Positions 38,441-47,400 of a DNA stretch of 64,000 nt are shown here, piece by piece (the first letter of the stretch is position 1; every line of letters starts with the position of its first letter). The DNA lies in assembly GCF_030263895.1 (NCBI RefSeq), contig NZ_CP127161.1, positions 2,666,001 through 2,730,000 of the forward strand, read 5' to 3'. Origin of the DNA: Proteiniborus sp. MB09-C3. Its GTDB lineage: Bacteria; Bacillota; Clostridia; Tissierellales; Proteiniboraceae. The notes under the pieces were generated by a model. That model was given only the letters and a program-made list of their open reading frames with translations, was not told the DNA's origin and made no database searches. Both the position numbers and the translations under genes were made by a program.

Positions 38441-38776
38441 CTACAACCTTTTTAAGGTCAAATAGATTTTCATTTCGTCGACTTTACCTGAAAATACAGG
38501 CTTCCCTGCTATAAAAGTAATTGGCAGCTGATATCCTCTTTTTAGGATTTTCCTTTCTTTCCAATAATTACTTAAATCATCCTCGGTTATGTCAATAAAT
38601 TCCATTTCGAATTTATCTTTCACATCAGAATTTCCGAGAAAATTTCTAAGTTTTTCATACATCTCAATTGTTGTAAGATCCTCACTAGGATCACAGCTAA
38701 CGCTTGGTCCTCAGCCACACGATGCAGAAACAATTTCTTTTTTGTTACCAAACATCTGAATTTTTATCTTTTCCAT
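38441..38776 (-). CDS. Thioredoxin-like predicted selenoprotein of the arsenic operon (in-frame UGA)
   Basis: ATG 38776 after GAGTGAGGATC. The frame reads MEKIKIQMFGNKKEIVSASC then G-UGA-G, then PSVSCDPSEDLTTIEMYEKL and on to IAGKPVFSGKVDEMKIYLTL, 111 residues with UGA at 38713-38711 read as Sec. The motif C-G-U-G-P-S-V-S-C is redox-like and the C-terminal part (QLPITFIAGKPVF with a cis-Pro) is thioredoxin/glutaredoxin-like. A SECIS-like hairpin lies 24 nt after the UGA. It resembles thioredoxin-like (seleno)proteins named SaoT in some annotations (memory only). Last gene of the arsenic operon. An ordinary stop would leave only 21 residues. Confidence 0.68.
38673..38694 (-). promoter_or_regulatory. 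Candidate bacterial SECIS element
   Basis: On the minus strand GATCCT-AGUG-AGGATC forms a perfect 6-bp stem with a 4-nt loop containing G in its second position, extended by GU/AC. The loop begins 25 nt after the UGA. Bacterial SECIS rules ask for a small hairpin with G in the first two loop bases, 16-37 nt downstream of UGA; both are met. Confidence 0.58.
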
Positions 38777-38847
38777 AATGATCCTCACTCCATATAAATT
38801 TTATAAAACCCAGGAAAGAAAGCTAGTTGTTACGCTTTCCAGTATAA

Positions 38848-39258
38848 CTATATTTCATTATTCTTTACTCTTTTAATCAAGCCTTCTACCTTTTCTTTTA
38901 TTAAGCCTCTTGTCATTCTATAACCTTCTATCGGACCACCAGATGGATCTTCTAGTCCCCAGTCCTCACTATGTTTACATGGAACATAAGGACAGACTAC
39001 ATTGCATCCCATAGTAATAAGATAATCCACTTCTTCAGGGATATCACTTAGTAATTTAGGCCTATGGGAGCTCATATCTACTCCTGCTTCCTCCATTACT
39101 TCTACTGCTAACGGTTTCACTTCATGATAATTTTCTGTTCCTGCTGAATATACCTCTAAAACATCGCTACCTAATTTTTTTGCCCAACCTTCTGCCATTT
39201 GAGAGCGACATGAATTATGAACACATACAAAAGCAACTTTCTTTTTCACTTTTCGCAT
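38848..39258 (-). CDS. arsC: Arsenate reductase, thioredoxin-coupled (LMW-phosphatase type)
   Basis: 136 residues: KVAFVCVHNSCRSQMAEGWA holds the P-loop C-x5-R of LMW protein tyrosine phosphatases, and LITMGCNVVCPYVPCKHSED gives the two additional redox cysteines of the S. aureus-type ArsC (the sequence GCNVVCPYVPC has three Cys). WGLEDPSGG is the general-acid Asp loop. It reduces arsenate to arsenite in the cytoplasm; arsenite is then exported by Acr3. The stop lies in the same operon 6 bp after the Acr3 gene. Confidence 0.95.
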   Translation of the reverse strand: MRKVKKKVAFVCVHNSCRSQMAEGWAKKLGSDVLEVYSAGTENYHEVKPLAVEVMEEAGVDMSSHRPKLLSDIPEEVDYLITMGCNVVCPYVPCKHSEDWGLEDPSGGPIEGYRMTRGLIKEKVEGLIKRVKNNEI

Positions 39259-39263
39259 CTCCT

Positions 39264-40322
39264 TTACTTAGTATCAGTACTGAACCAGCTTCTTGTATTA
39301 TTGGCAACTCTAACTAGAGTAAGCATTACAGGTACTTCGACTAGTACACCTACAACTGTTGCTAAGGCCGCTCCTGAATCCAACCCAAATAACGATATAG
39401 CAACTGCTACAGCAAGTTCAAAGAAGTTAGATGCTCCAATCATTCCTGCAGGTGCTGCTACACTATGAGGAAGTTTCCAAGCTTTTGCCCATAGATAAGA
39501 AACAAAGAATATGAAAAATGTTTGAATGATCAGCGGTACAGCTATTAATGCTATATCTAAAGGATTGTCAATAATTGTTTGGCCTTGAAATGAGAATAGA
39601 ATTATTAGTGTTAATAAAAGTCCTATAGTAGTAACATTGCCAAACTTAGGTATATAACGGTTTTCAAAGTATTCTAACCCTCTGTTTTTTGTTATTGCAG
39701 ATCTTGATATCCAGCCTGCTACTAAAGGAATAACTACAAATAATACTACTGATAAAAATAATGTTCCCCAAGGTATTGAAATATTGCTTAATCCTAATAG
39801 AAATGCGACTATAGGTACAAACCCTACTAGAATTATAAGGTCATTAGTTGCTACTTGAACAAGTGTATATGCTGGATCACCTTTAGTTAAATGACTCCAA
39901 ACAAAAACCATAGCTGTACAAGGAGCTGCACCTAAAAGTACAGCTCCTTTTAGATAGTCTTTTGCTAGCTCTGGAGAAATTAAGTTTCTAAATACTACGC
40001 TGAAGAAAAATAGTGCTAATGCGTACATGGTAAATGGCTTAATTAACCAATTCGTAATCCATGTAACTATAAGACCTTTTGGATTTTCTCCAGCTTTTTT
40101 TATACTACTGAAATCAACCTTTAACATCATTGGATAAATCATCAACCATATTAAAATTGCAACTGGTATTGATACATTATAATATTCAAATCTACTTAGA
40201 AACTCTGGTAATTCTGGAAGATAAACCCCTATAAGTACTCCTATTGTCATACATATTACTACCCATAATGTAAGGTGTTTTTCAAAAAAACCAATTTCCT
40301 CTTTTGGCTTCTCTTTTGTCAT
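39264..40322 (-). CDS. acr3: Arsenite efflux permease, ACR3 family
   Basis: The start is set at ATG 40322 (MTKEKPKEEIGFFEKHLTLW), as an upstream ATG (MKGGRI) carries the ribosome site AGGGTGGACG. 352 residues with ten hydrophobic segments. Family motifs: VLLGAAPCTAMVFVWSHLTK (the conserved Cys in AAPCTAMV) and APAGMIGASNFFELAVAVAI. It pumps arsenite out of the cell, driven by the membrane potential or by ArsA. It lies between arsA and arsC in the minus-strand operon. Confidence 0.95.
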   Translation of the reverse strand: MTKEKPKEEIGFFEKHLTLWVVICMTIGVLIGVYLPELPEFLSRFEYYNVSIPVAILIWLMIYPMMLKVDFSSIKKAGENPKGLIVTWITNWLIKPFTMYALALFFFSVVFRNLISPELAKDYLKGAVLLGAAPCTAMVFVWSHLTKGDPAYTLVQVATNDLIILVGFVPIVAFLLGLSNISIPWGTLFLSVVLFVVIPLVAGWISRSAITKNRGLEYFENRYIPKFGNVTTIGLLLTLIILFSFQGQTIIDNPLDIALIAVPLIIQTFFIFFVSYLWAKAWKLPHSVAAPAGMIGASNFFELAVAVAISLFGLDSGAALATVVGVLVEVPVMLTLVRVANNTRSWFSTDTK

Positions 40323-40369
40323 TATACGTCCACCCTTCATACGTAAATTTCATATTATCTAAGCAAGCC

Positions 40370-42118
40370 CTATTTTAAGAGCTTACTTAGATTTTCACCC
40401 TCTAGATCCATTGGAGTCCATTTTACTAATGCTAGGTTTCCTTTAGAAATTTCATTTATAGCATTTATCCATTGAACCTCATTTGAAGCCTTAGCTCTTA
40501 GCACTTCGTTAGTTGTGTTAGTTGCATAAAAGCTAGAATTAATTATCCACCACTTGCTAAATATACTTGCCCTATTTAAGTCCTCTTGTAATCTTTTAGC
40601 TTCAAAAAATGGAGTAGCTTCAGCTAATGTAACAATTAATACTTCTGTTAATTTATCATCCTTTAGCTTTGGTAATAACTCTTTTACTGATTCAGGTATA
40701 TCACCACGGGTACGTTCAATTTCCTTGTTATAGCTTTGTGTAGATTCTAGTAATAATAGGGTGTGTCCTGTAGGTGCAGTATCAATAACTACAACTTCAT
40801 TTTTTGAACGTTCTACTATTTCAGCAAAAGCTCTAAATACTGCTATTTCCTGAGTACAAGGTGATCTTAAATCTTCCTCAATATATGCAATGTCATCCTC
40901 GCTCATATTTTCTTTTCCAGCTTTACTTAAAACTTCTTCTCTATATTTCTCTAGCTCCTTTTTTTCATCGATGTGACTTATAGTTACGCCATAGCTTTCA
41001 TCTATTACAAACTTTAAATGATCTGCTGGGTCAGTAGTAGTTAAATGTACTTTCTTTCCTTTTTCAGCTAGCTCCATTGCAATAGTAGCAGCTATTGTAG
41101 TTTTACCGACTCCACCTTTACCCATTGTAAATATTACCTTTTTATTAGATTCATATAAATCATCTATTACCATATTTAAAGTAGGTATATTGTCTATTTC
41201 TAATTTTTCATCTTTGAGTTTTACATCTCCATCTTTTAGAAAGGCCCTAATATTTTCAATTCCAGTTATGTTATATGGTCGAAGTGGAATTTCAAACGTT
41301 TCTAGTGTTCTAAGTCCTTCAGGTATATCTTTTAGTACTTTCTGTTGTTTTTTATATATTTCATTAGATAATTCATCATCATGCTCCTTTAGTACCCCAT
41401 TAATAATTAGAAGCTGATTACTCACATCTAATTCCTGCAGCTCATTAGAAGCTCTTTCAGCTTCCTTTAAAGCTGATGTTTCAGGACGAGACACAAGTAT
41501 AAGCGTAGTCTTTTCTTTATTGGCAAGAGTATCTACCGCATTTTTATATATTTCCTTTTTATCCTCTAGACCTGCAAGCTGTCCTAAGCATGATGCACCA
41601 TGAGTACTTTCGCTGATAAAACTTGTCCAAGCTGAAGGTAACTGAAGCATTCTTAATGTATGACCTGTAGGTGCAGTATCGAATATTATATGGTCATACT
41701 GTTCGGAAACCTCTTTATCAGTAAGAAACCCTGTAAATTCATTAAAAGCAGCTATTTCAACAGTACATGAGCCTGATAATTGTTCCTCCATATTTTGAAT
41801 AACAACTTCAGGAAGCTTACCTCTATAGGGTGCTACTACACTTTCCTTATATTCAGCAGCTGCAGCTTCTGGCTCGAAATTAGCTATAACCAAGTTAGGA
41901 ACCTCTTTAATTTGAACACCTTTATTATCCAATTCTGTATTAAATACATCTTGTAGATTTGAAGCAGGATCTGTACTTACTAGCATAATATTCTTACCTT
42001 CATCTGCCAATGCGACTGCTATAGAGCAAGCTGTAGAAGTCTTACCTACTCCGCCTTTTCCTGTAAAGAATAAATATTTGGTTAAGTTTATATCTTTCAA
42101 GTTAAAGTCTTTAAACAT
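40370..42118 (-). CDS. arsA: Arsenite-stimulated ATPase ArsA
   Basis: 582 residues, the full two-domain form. A1 P-loop: KYLFFTGKGGVGKTSTACSI (about residues 14-33); A2 P-loop: VIFTMGKGGVGKTTIAATIA (about 330). Each domain has a switch II DTAPTGHTL. Metal-binding cysteines are present in SGSCTVEIAAFNEF and RSPCTQEIAVFRAF and in SCLGQ. It couples ATP hydrolysis to the Acr3 or ArsB exporter. Operon position follows arsD by 47 bp. Confidence 0.95.
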   Translation of the reverse strand: MFKDFNLKDINLTKYLFFTGKGGVGKTSTACSIAVALADEGKNIMLVSTDPASNLQDVFNTELDNKGVQIKEVPNLVIANFEPEAAAAEYKESVVAPYRGKLPEVVIQNMEEQLSGSCTVEIAAFNEFTGFLTDKEVSEQYDHIIFDTAPTGHTLRMLQLPSAWTSFISESTHGASCLGQLAGLEDKKEIYKNAVDTLANKEKTTLILVSRPETSALKEAERASNELQELDVSNQLLIINGVLKEHDDELSNEIYKKQQKVLKDIPEGLRTLETFEIPLRPYNITGIENIRAFLKDGDVKLKDEKLEIDNIPTLNMVIDDLYESNKKVIFTMGKGGVGKTTIAATIAMELAEKGKKVHLTTTDPADHLKFVIDESYGVTISHIDEKKELEKYREEVLSKAGKENMSEDDIAYIEEDLRSPCTQEIAVFRAFAEIVERSKNEVVVIDTAPTGHTLLLLESTQSYNKEIERTRGDIPESVKELLPKLKDDKLTEVLIVTLAEATPFFEAKRLQEDLNRASIFSKWWIINSSFYATNTTNEVLRAKASNEVQWINAINEISKGNLALVKWTPMDLEGENLSKLLK

Positions 42119-42165
42119 TAGTGCACCACCTTTTTATTATTTTTGCAACATTCATATACACATTC

Positions 42166-42534
42166 TCAATCTATTTTAGGACTTTGTTTAATTGTCAATT
42201 TCAGATAATCCTCTGGTATATCTAGAAATTTAACAAATTCTTCATCTGTTGGGTAAGACTTAGTCTTTACTATTTCGCCATCTACCATTGTAATTGGTAA
42301 TACTTCTACTCCTTCTTCGGTTAAAATTTCATTTATAACTTTGTTATTAACAAATATCATTGGGTTATTAGTTAGATTATGCCTTTCAACTATTACATCG
42401 CTTCTCTTTAATCTATTTATTACCCTAGATACTCTCAACAATTCTGGGTCTATGGATGGTCCACAAATTCCAGTAGGGCAACACATTGCAGGATCAAAGA
42501 TTGTCATTTTTCTCATTTTTCTCATTTTCTCCAC
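42166..42534 (-). CDS. arsD: Arsenic metallochaperone ArsD
   Basis: 122 residues. The N-terminus MTIFDPAMCCPTGICGPSID contains the Cys-Cys and the downstream Cys that bind arsenite and hand it to ArsA. VEVLPITMVDGEIVKTKSYP is the thioredoxin-like end. The translation start could be any of the Met codons in MEKMRKMRKM; GGAGTGGAG precedes the first. It lies 6 bp after arsR. Confidence 0.93.
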   Translation of the reverse strand: MEKMRKMRKMTIFDPAMCCPTGICGPSIDPELLRVSRVINRLKRSDVIVERHNLTNNPMIFVNNKVINEILTEEGVEVLPITMVDGEIVKTKSYPTDEEFVKFLDIPEDYLKLTIKQSPKID

Positions 42535-42540
42535 TCCTTT

Positions 42541-42864
42541 TTATTTGCATTCACATTTAGATTTGTCTTTGCATATACAATCATCAGTATCTGTTATAAG
42601 ATTCATTAAAAATAGAATAATGTTATTACATTTACTAATGTTTAGTGAATAATAACTCCATAATCCATCTTTTCTTACACTTACTATTTCGCAATCCATT
42701 AAAACCTTCATATGATGCGACAATGTAGGCTGTGAGAAATCAAAATGCTCTAATATATCACATGCACATCTTTCTCCACATGATAAAATATCAATTATCT
42801 GTAGCCTTTTTGGATCTGATAATGCTTTAATTATCTTTGAATTTTCTTCATATTTTAGTTTCAT
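42541..42864 (-). CDS. arsR: Arsenic-responsive repressor ArsR
   Basis: The start is ATG 42864 (MKLKYEENSKIIKALSDPKR) with AGGGGTGAATG upstream; the longer frame lies in the operator. 107 residues of the ArsR/SmtB winged-helix family: LQIIDILSCGERCACDILEH carries the Cys-x-Cys metal site of helix alpha-3, SQPTLSHHMKVL is the recognition helix, and the tail is Cys-rich (DDCICKDKSKCECK), maybe an additional site. Arsenite binding releases it from the operator just upstream and derepresses the operon. Confidence 0.95.
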   Translation of the reverse strand: MKLKYEENSKIIKALSDPKRLQIIDILSCGERCACDILEHFDFSQPTLSHHMKVLMDCEIVSVRKDGLWSYYSLNISKCNNIILFLMNLITDTDDCICKDKSKCECK

Positions 42865-42875
42865 ACATTCACCCC

Positions 42876-42899
42876 TTATATAGATATACATCTATATAA
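42876..42899. promoter_or_regulatory. ArsR operator (near-perfect inverted repeat)
   Basis: Half-sites TTATATAGAT and ATCTATATAA around ATAC, about 12 bp upstream of the arsR ATG and overlapping the expected -10 region. Inverted ATA-rich 12-2-12-type sites are standard for ArsR/SmtB repressors. Confidence 0.72.
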
Positions 42900-43061
42900 T
42901 CATCCTAGGCTTTTATCTATGTAATGTCAATACTATGTTATATATTAATATTGTATGTTTTCATATATAAACATGTGTCTATATAGTATTCTTATATATT
43001 GAAAGTTTGCATCAGCTTCGACTTGTAATCTATTTTCTTATTATATGTAGTAAAATAAAAA

Positions 43062-43095
43062 TAAACCAGTCAAGGCAATTTGCTTAACTGGTTTA
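43062..43095. terminator. Hairpin terminator upstream of arsR
   Basis: TAAACCAGTCAAG and CTTAACTGGTTTA form a stem of about 12 bp. It separates the ars operon from the replication genes on its right. Confidence 0.6.
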
Positions 43096-43140
43096 TCTAA
43101 TCAGCGAATACTTCGATTTTTCCAAAAATTTTGCAATCAC

Positions 43141-43239
43141 TTATTGTTTTTCCTTACAACATTCTATTCGTTTATTTTTTAATACTGCTATATTTCTTGA
43201 AGTTCGCATATATATTGCTACTTTTTTTATATTATCCAT
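43141..43239 (-). CDS. Resolvase N-terminus-like small ORF (32 aa)
   Basis: ATG 43239 after AAAGGAGGGTC, a strong ribosome site. The product MDNIKKVAIYMRTSRNIAVL plus a short tail starts like the first strand of serine recombinases (VAIYxRxS), but stops after 32 codons. Either it is a truncated recombinase or a small protein by chance similar. It lies directly downstream of repA. Confidence 0.45.
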   Translation of the reverse strand: MDNIKKVAIYMRTSRNIAVLKNKRIECCKEKQ

Positions 43240-43287
43240 TTAATATGACCCTCCTTTATCCCTTTATATTACATATGTTTTTTGCAT

Positions 43288-44307
43288 TCATATCATTCCC
43301 TGATATGTCAACTCACTATCAATGTCTAAATTTATTTCGTGAATTGAATTATAGATACAAGTTTTTAGATATTCTACTGTATTTTTTATTTGCTTTACTT
43401 TACTAGCTTCTTTAAATTTGCTTAAGGCATGATCTATTATTAAATATGTTATTTTTTCCAAATCTTTTATTACAATCCATTTGGGTATATGTCTTCCCCC
43501 TATTTTCATACTGTTGTTAAAAAACAATTCCCTCAAAGCTCTTTCTACAGCATCTCTATACCTAGGGTCTATATAATCTAATTCTGCTTTTTGAAGTATG
43601 TAATTAAATTGACTTATTTCTTGTTCTATGAAGCTATTATCTTCAGCATTATGGTTAATAAAGCTGTTAAATCTTTCTCTTTTTTCTTTTTCAATATCCC
43701 TATTTTTATTTATTTCATGTATTTTATCTGTATGTATGTCCGTCTTTTCAATTCTATTTTTATCATCAACACCATTATTTTTAGACAGACTGACAGACTC
43801 AGTATCACTAATATCAGTATTATTAATATTAGTATCATTAGATGAAAGATTTTTACACTCTTGACTGAAAGACTCTTTCACTCTTGACTGAAAGTTTTTT
43901 TCATTCTGGACTGAAAAATCTTTACACTCTGGACTGAAAGAATTTTTCACTCCTGTATTTTCAATACTTACAGCAGTTAAAAATATGATATTAGGTTTAT
44001 TTAGTCCTTGTCTTTCTTCCTCCATTAAACCAATTTCAATTAACTGTTTTATTGCTTTTCTTAAAGTAGGTTGGCTGCATCCTAATAACTTTGCCATATC
44101 TTCTCTTGTAAAAATTAAATATACTTCATCATTTTCATTAATCCAGTTGTTAGATAAACTTAGTTCATGTCTATCTCTTAATAATGAATATAGTACTCTG
44201 GCATCATTAGAAAGTCCCTTAAATTCTCCCTCAAGTAAAAATTTTGGCATTTGATAAAATCTATTGTTTATTATATTTTCAACGGTATATCTAACTCTAT
44301 TGTTCAT
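43288..44307 (-). CDS. repA: Replication initiator, RepA_N family
   Basis: The start is ATG 44307 (MNNRVRYTVENIINNRFYQM), about 10 bp after TAGGGGG; an ATG 9 bp earlier overlaps the ribosome site. 339 residues. The N-terminal RepA_N domain has QMPKFLLEGEFKGLSNDARV and LYSLLRDRHELSLSNNW, followed by a winged helix (FTREDMAKLLGCSQPTLRKA). A Ser/Asn-rich linker contains imperfect repeats (SFSPECKDFSVQ and SFSQECKNLSSN). The C-terminal DnaD-like helix bundle is PRYRDAVERALREL to NTVEYLKTCIYNS. It starts replication of low-GC Gram-positive plasmids and many ICEs and defines the element as plasmid-like. Confidence 0.88.
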   Translation of the reverse strand: MNNRVRYTVENIINNRFYQMPKFLLEGEFKGLSNDARVLYSLLRDRHELSLSNNWINENDEVYLIFTREDMAKLLGCSQPTLRKAIKQLIEIGLMEEERQGLNKPNIIFLTAVSIENTGVKNSFSPECKDFSVQNEKNFQSRVKESFSQECKNLSSNDTNINNTDISDTESVSLSKNNGVDDKNRIEKTDIHTDKIHEINKNRDIEKEKRERFNSFINHNAEDNSFIEQEISQFNYILQKAELDYIDPRYRDAVERALRELFFNNSMKIGGRHIPKWIVIKDLEKITYLIIDHALSKFKEASKVKQIKNTVEYLKTCIYNSIHEINLDIDSELTYQGMI

Positions 44308-44337
44308 GAAATTCATCCCCCTATAACTTAATATATA

Positions 44338-44368
44338 GAAAAAGACACCTCTTTTTTTGGTGTCTTTT
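44338..44368 (-). terminator. Terminator of the 2051-aa methylase/helicase gene
   Basis: AAAAGACACC-TCTTTTTTT-GGTGTCTTTT, 44 bp after the stop of the large gene and before repA. It should separate the two transcripts. Confidence 0.75.
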
Positions 44369-44411
44369 CTATAGTTTTATGATATCTACAATATAGTTTT
44401 AAAGCTATTTT

Positions 44412-47400
44412 CTATAATTCAAATTCTTCTTCCATTTCATAATCTTCTTCAACTTCATTTGCTTTTACATCTAAATCGACTTCACTTTCATCTATTTCTA
44501 TATCTTCATCTCTATCTTTGCCTAAGTCTAATTCTTGGTTTAACTCAAACTGCCTTGCTAATTTTGCCTTTAATTCTTCTTCATATTGGAAAGGTTTTTC
44601 ATACTCTAGCTTTGATTGTTCTAAATTTCTTTTATGTTCATCAACTTGCTCCTTAACAGATTTTACTCTACTTTCTAACCCTTTTAAACCGTTTTCTATT
44701 CTAATAATATTGCCTCCGGAATTACTGCCTAAATTCACCTTATATTTTAAATTTCCATTGATTATAATGTCATGATTTGATTCAAACAATAATGATTTTC
44801 TTAACAACAATTCAAATCCTTTAAATGTACCTATATGCAAATCTTTACCTATTTCAGCCTTTGAGAACTGTAGTTTAAGAAACTCTCCTGCTTTTTCCCT
44901 ATCATCAAAGAATTCTCCATTGATTATTATGGAGAATTCTTCTTTATTTGTCTCAGTATTTATTTTTGTATTCATATTTCTTTTTTCAATATCCTTAAGA
45001 ATATGTTCTAATTTTTGCTGGCAATCTGTTATTAACTTAGGATATTTAAAAATAAAATTGTCTTGAAGTGCATATTTTTGATTATCATAAGAAGATTTTA
45101 AAACTCTAAGCCTTGCTATATCATTATCTAACTCCATTTTTTCCTTAATTCTTGGATTGCCTGTTGCTAACGCTTTTACCTCTGCATAAGAAAGTACAGT
45201 TTCATCAATATCTTCGCAATTTCTTGCAATAGATTTAGAAGTCATTACCTGAGATATAAACTTCTGTTTTTGCTCCACTATTTGCCATAAATAACTGTCA
45301 AAAGTGTCTTTAGTGACATATCTATAGATATTTACTTCCTCATTCATATTACCTTGTCTCAATATTCTACCCTCTCTCTGCTCTATATCTGAAGGCCTAT
45401 AGGGACAATCTAAATGATGAAGAGCTACTAATCTATCCTGAATATTTGTACCAGTACCCATTTTAGGTGTACTCCCTATGATTACTCTTTTATTTCCATG
45501 TCTTAAATCTGTGAACATATTTTCTCTTTGAATTTCATTTTTTGCATCATGAATAAAACATATTTCATCGTCTGGTATTCCTTTCTTAATTAATTCTCCT
45601 TTTATATAGTCATATATTGAAAACCTACCATTAGTATTTGGAGTACCCACATCACAAAATACTATTTGAGTGCCTTTAATCTCACATGAGTTTTGATATT
45701 CATAAAAGATATTATCTACACAAATATTTACTTTTGAATTGGGATCATTTATTGCATTCTTCTCTAATAGTCTAGGGTCTGTTCCTATTAATCTAGCTTC
45801 ATTCGTAATCTTTAACATATTGTCTACATTAGGAGTAACTGCTCTATTTCTTATAGCTTCAGCTCTTATAGCAAACTCCTTCATCTTTTCTTTTACATAC
45901 CCACTAGATTTGGTAGCAATAAGCTTATATTTTTCCTCTTTAAGCTTAGGAACAGGTAATTTTAACATATCAGCTGTTTGCGTGTCGGCAATATTCTTAA
46001 ACATTGACATCAACTCTGGAAGATTTGTAAACTTAGAAAACCTATTTCTCATTCTATATCCAGTCCCTTCGGGTGATAATTCTAAACTAGATGCAATCTC
46101 ACCAAAGTTAGCAGCCCATTCATCAAAATGATTTATACCCCTTTCTTTTAAAATATTGGGTTGTAAATATCTTTGCATTACATACATTTCAGTTATACTA
46201 TTTGATATAGGAGTTCCTGTTGCAAAAACTATTCCTTTACCATTGTTTATCTCTTGAATATATTGGCATTTCATCAACATGTCGCTAGACTTTTTAGCAG
46301 CAGTATTAGATACTCCTGCAACATTTCTCATTTTAGAAAATACAGCACAGTTTTTATAATAATGAGCTTCATCCACAAACATTGCATCAATACCTAGTTC
46401 TTCAAAGTTTATTAAATCATCTTTTTTAGTATCATCATTTAATTTTTTTAATTCAGCCTCTAGGTTCTTCTTGAACTTTTCCATCTGCTTTATACTCCAA
46501 TTTTCTCCCCTAGAAGCCTTTGCTTCATCTATAGAGTATGTTATCTCATCTATTTGGTTATTTATCATTTTTTCTAGTCTTTCTTTTGAAATAGGAACTT
46601 TTTCAAATTGGGTATATCCCATGATTACAGCATCATAATCTCCTGTTGCTATTCTACCAATAAATCTTTTTCTATTCTGTTTTTGAAAATCTTTTTTAGT
46701 TGTAACTAAAATATTAGCAGATGGATAAAGCCTTAAAAATTCTGCTCCCATCTGCTCTGTTAAATGATTAGGTACTACAAATATGCTTTTCTTTGCAAGT
46801 CCTAATCTTTTTAATTCCATACATCCTGCTATCATTTCAAAAGACTTACCAGCTCCTACACAATGATTTAATAATGTATTATCTTTACTATATAAAATTC
46901 TTGCTATAGCATTTTTTTGATGTGGCCTTAATTTTATATCAGGATTCATATTTGGAAATGTTAGATTGCTACCATCATACTCTCTTAGCCTAATATTATT
47001 GAATTTTTCATTATAGTACTTTACATATTTTGCTCTTCTTTCAGGATCTTTAAATATCCAATTTTTAAATTCTTCTTTCAATTGATGTTGTTTTTCTCTT
47101 GCTAACATAGTTTCTTTTTGATTGAAAATATATCTAACACTACTACCATCTTCAATTCTGTCTCTTACTGTAACAGAATTAAGGTTTAAAGAATCTTCTA
47201 TTATATGATAAGCTGTCATTCTCTTAGTTCCAAATGTCTCAGTAGCTGAAACAGAATAATCTTTTGTCTTATTTGATATTGACCAAGAAGAAGTAAATCT
47301 ATTATATTCTACTCTTACTGATCCATTTTCTCCTCCCATTCTAGAATTACGATTATTGCGCAACCAAAAAGGAGTTCCTAACGTTTCATATATGAATTTT

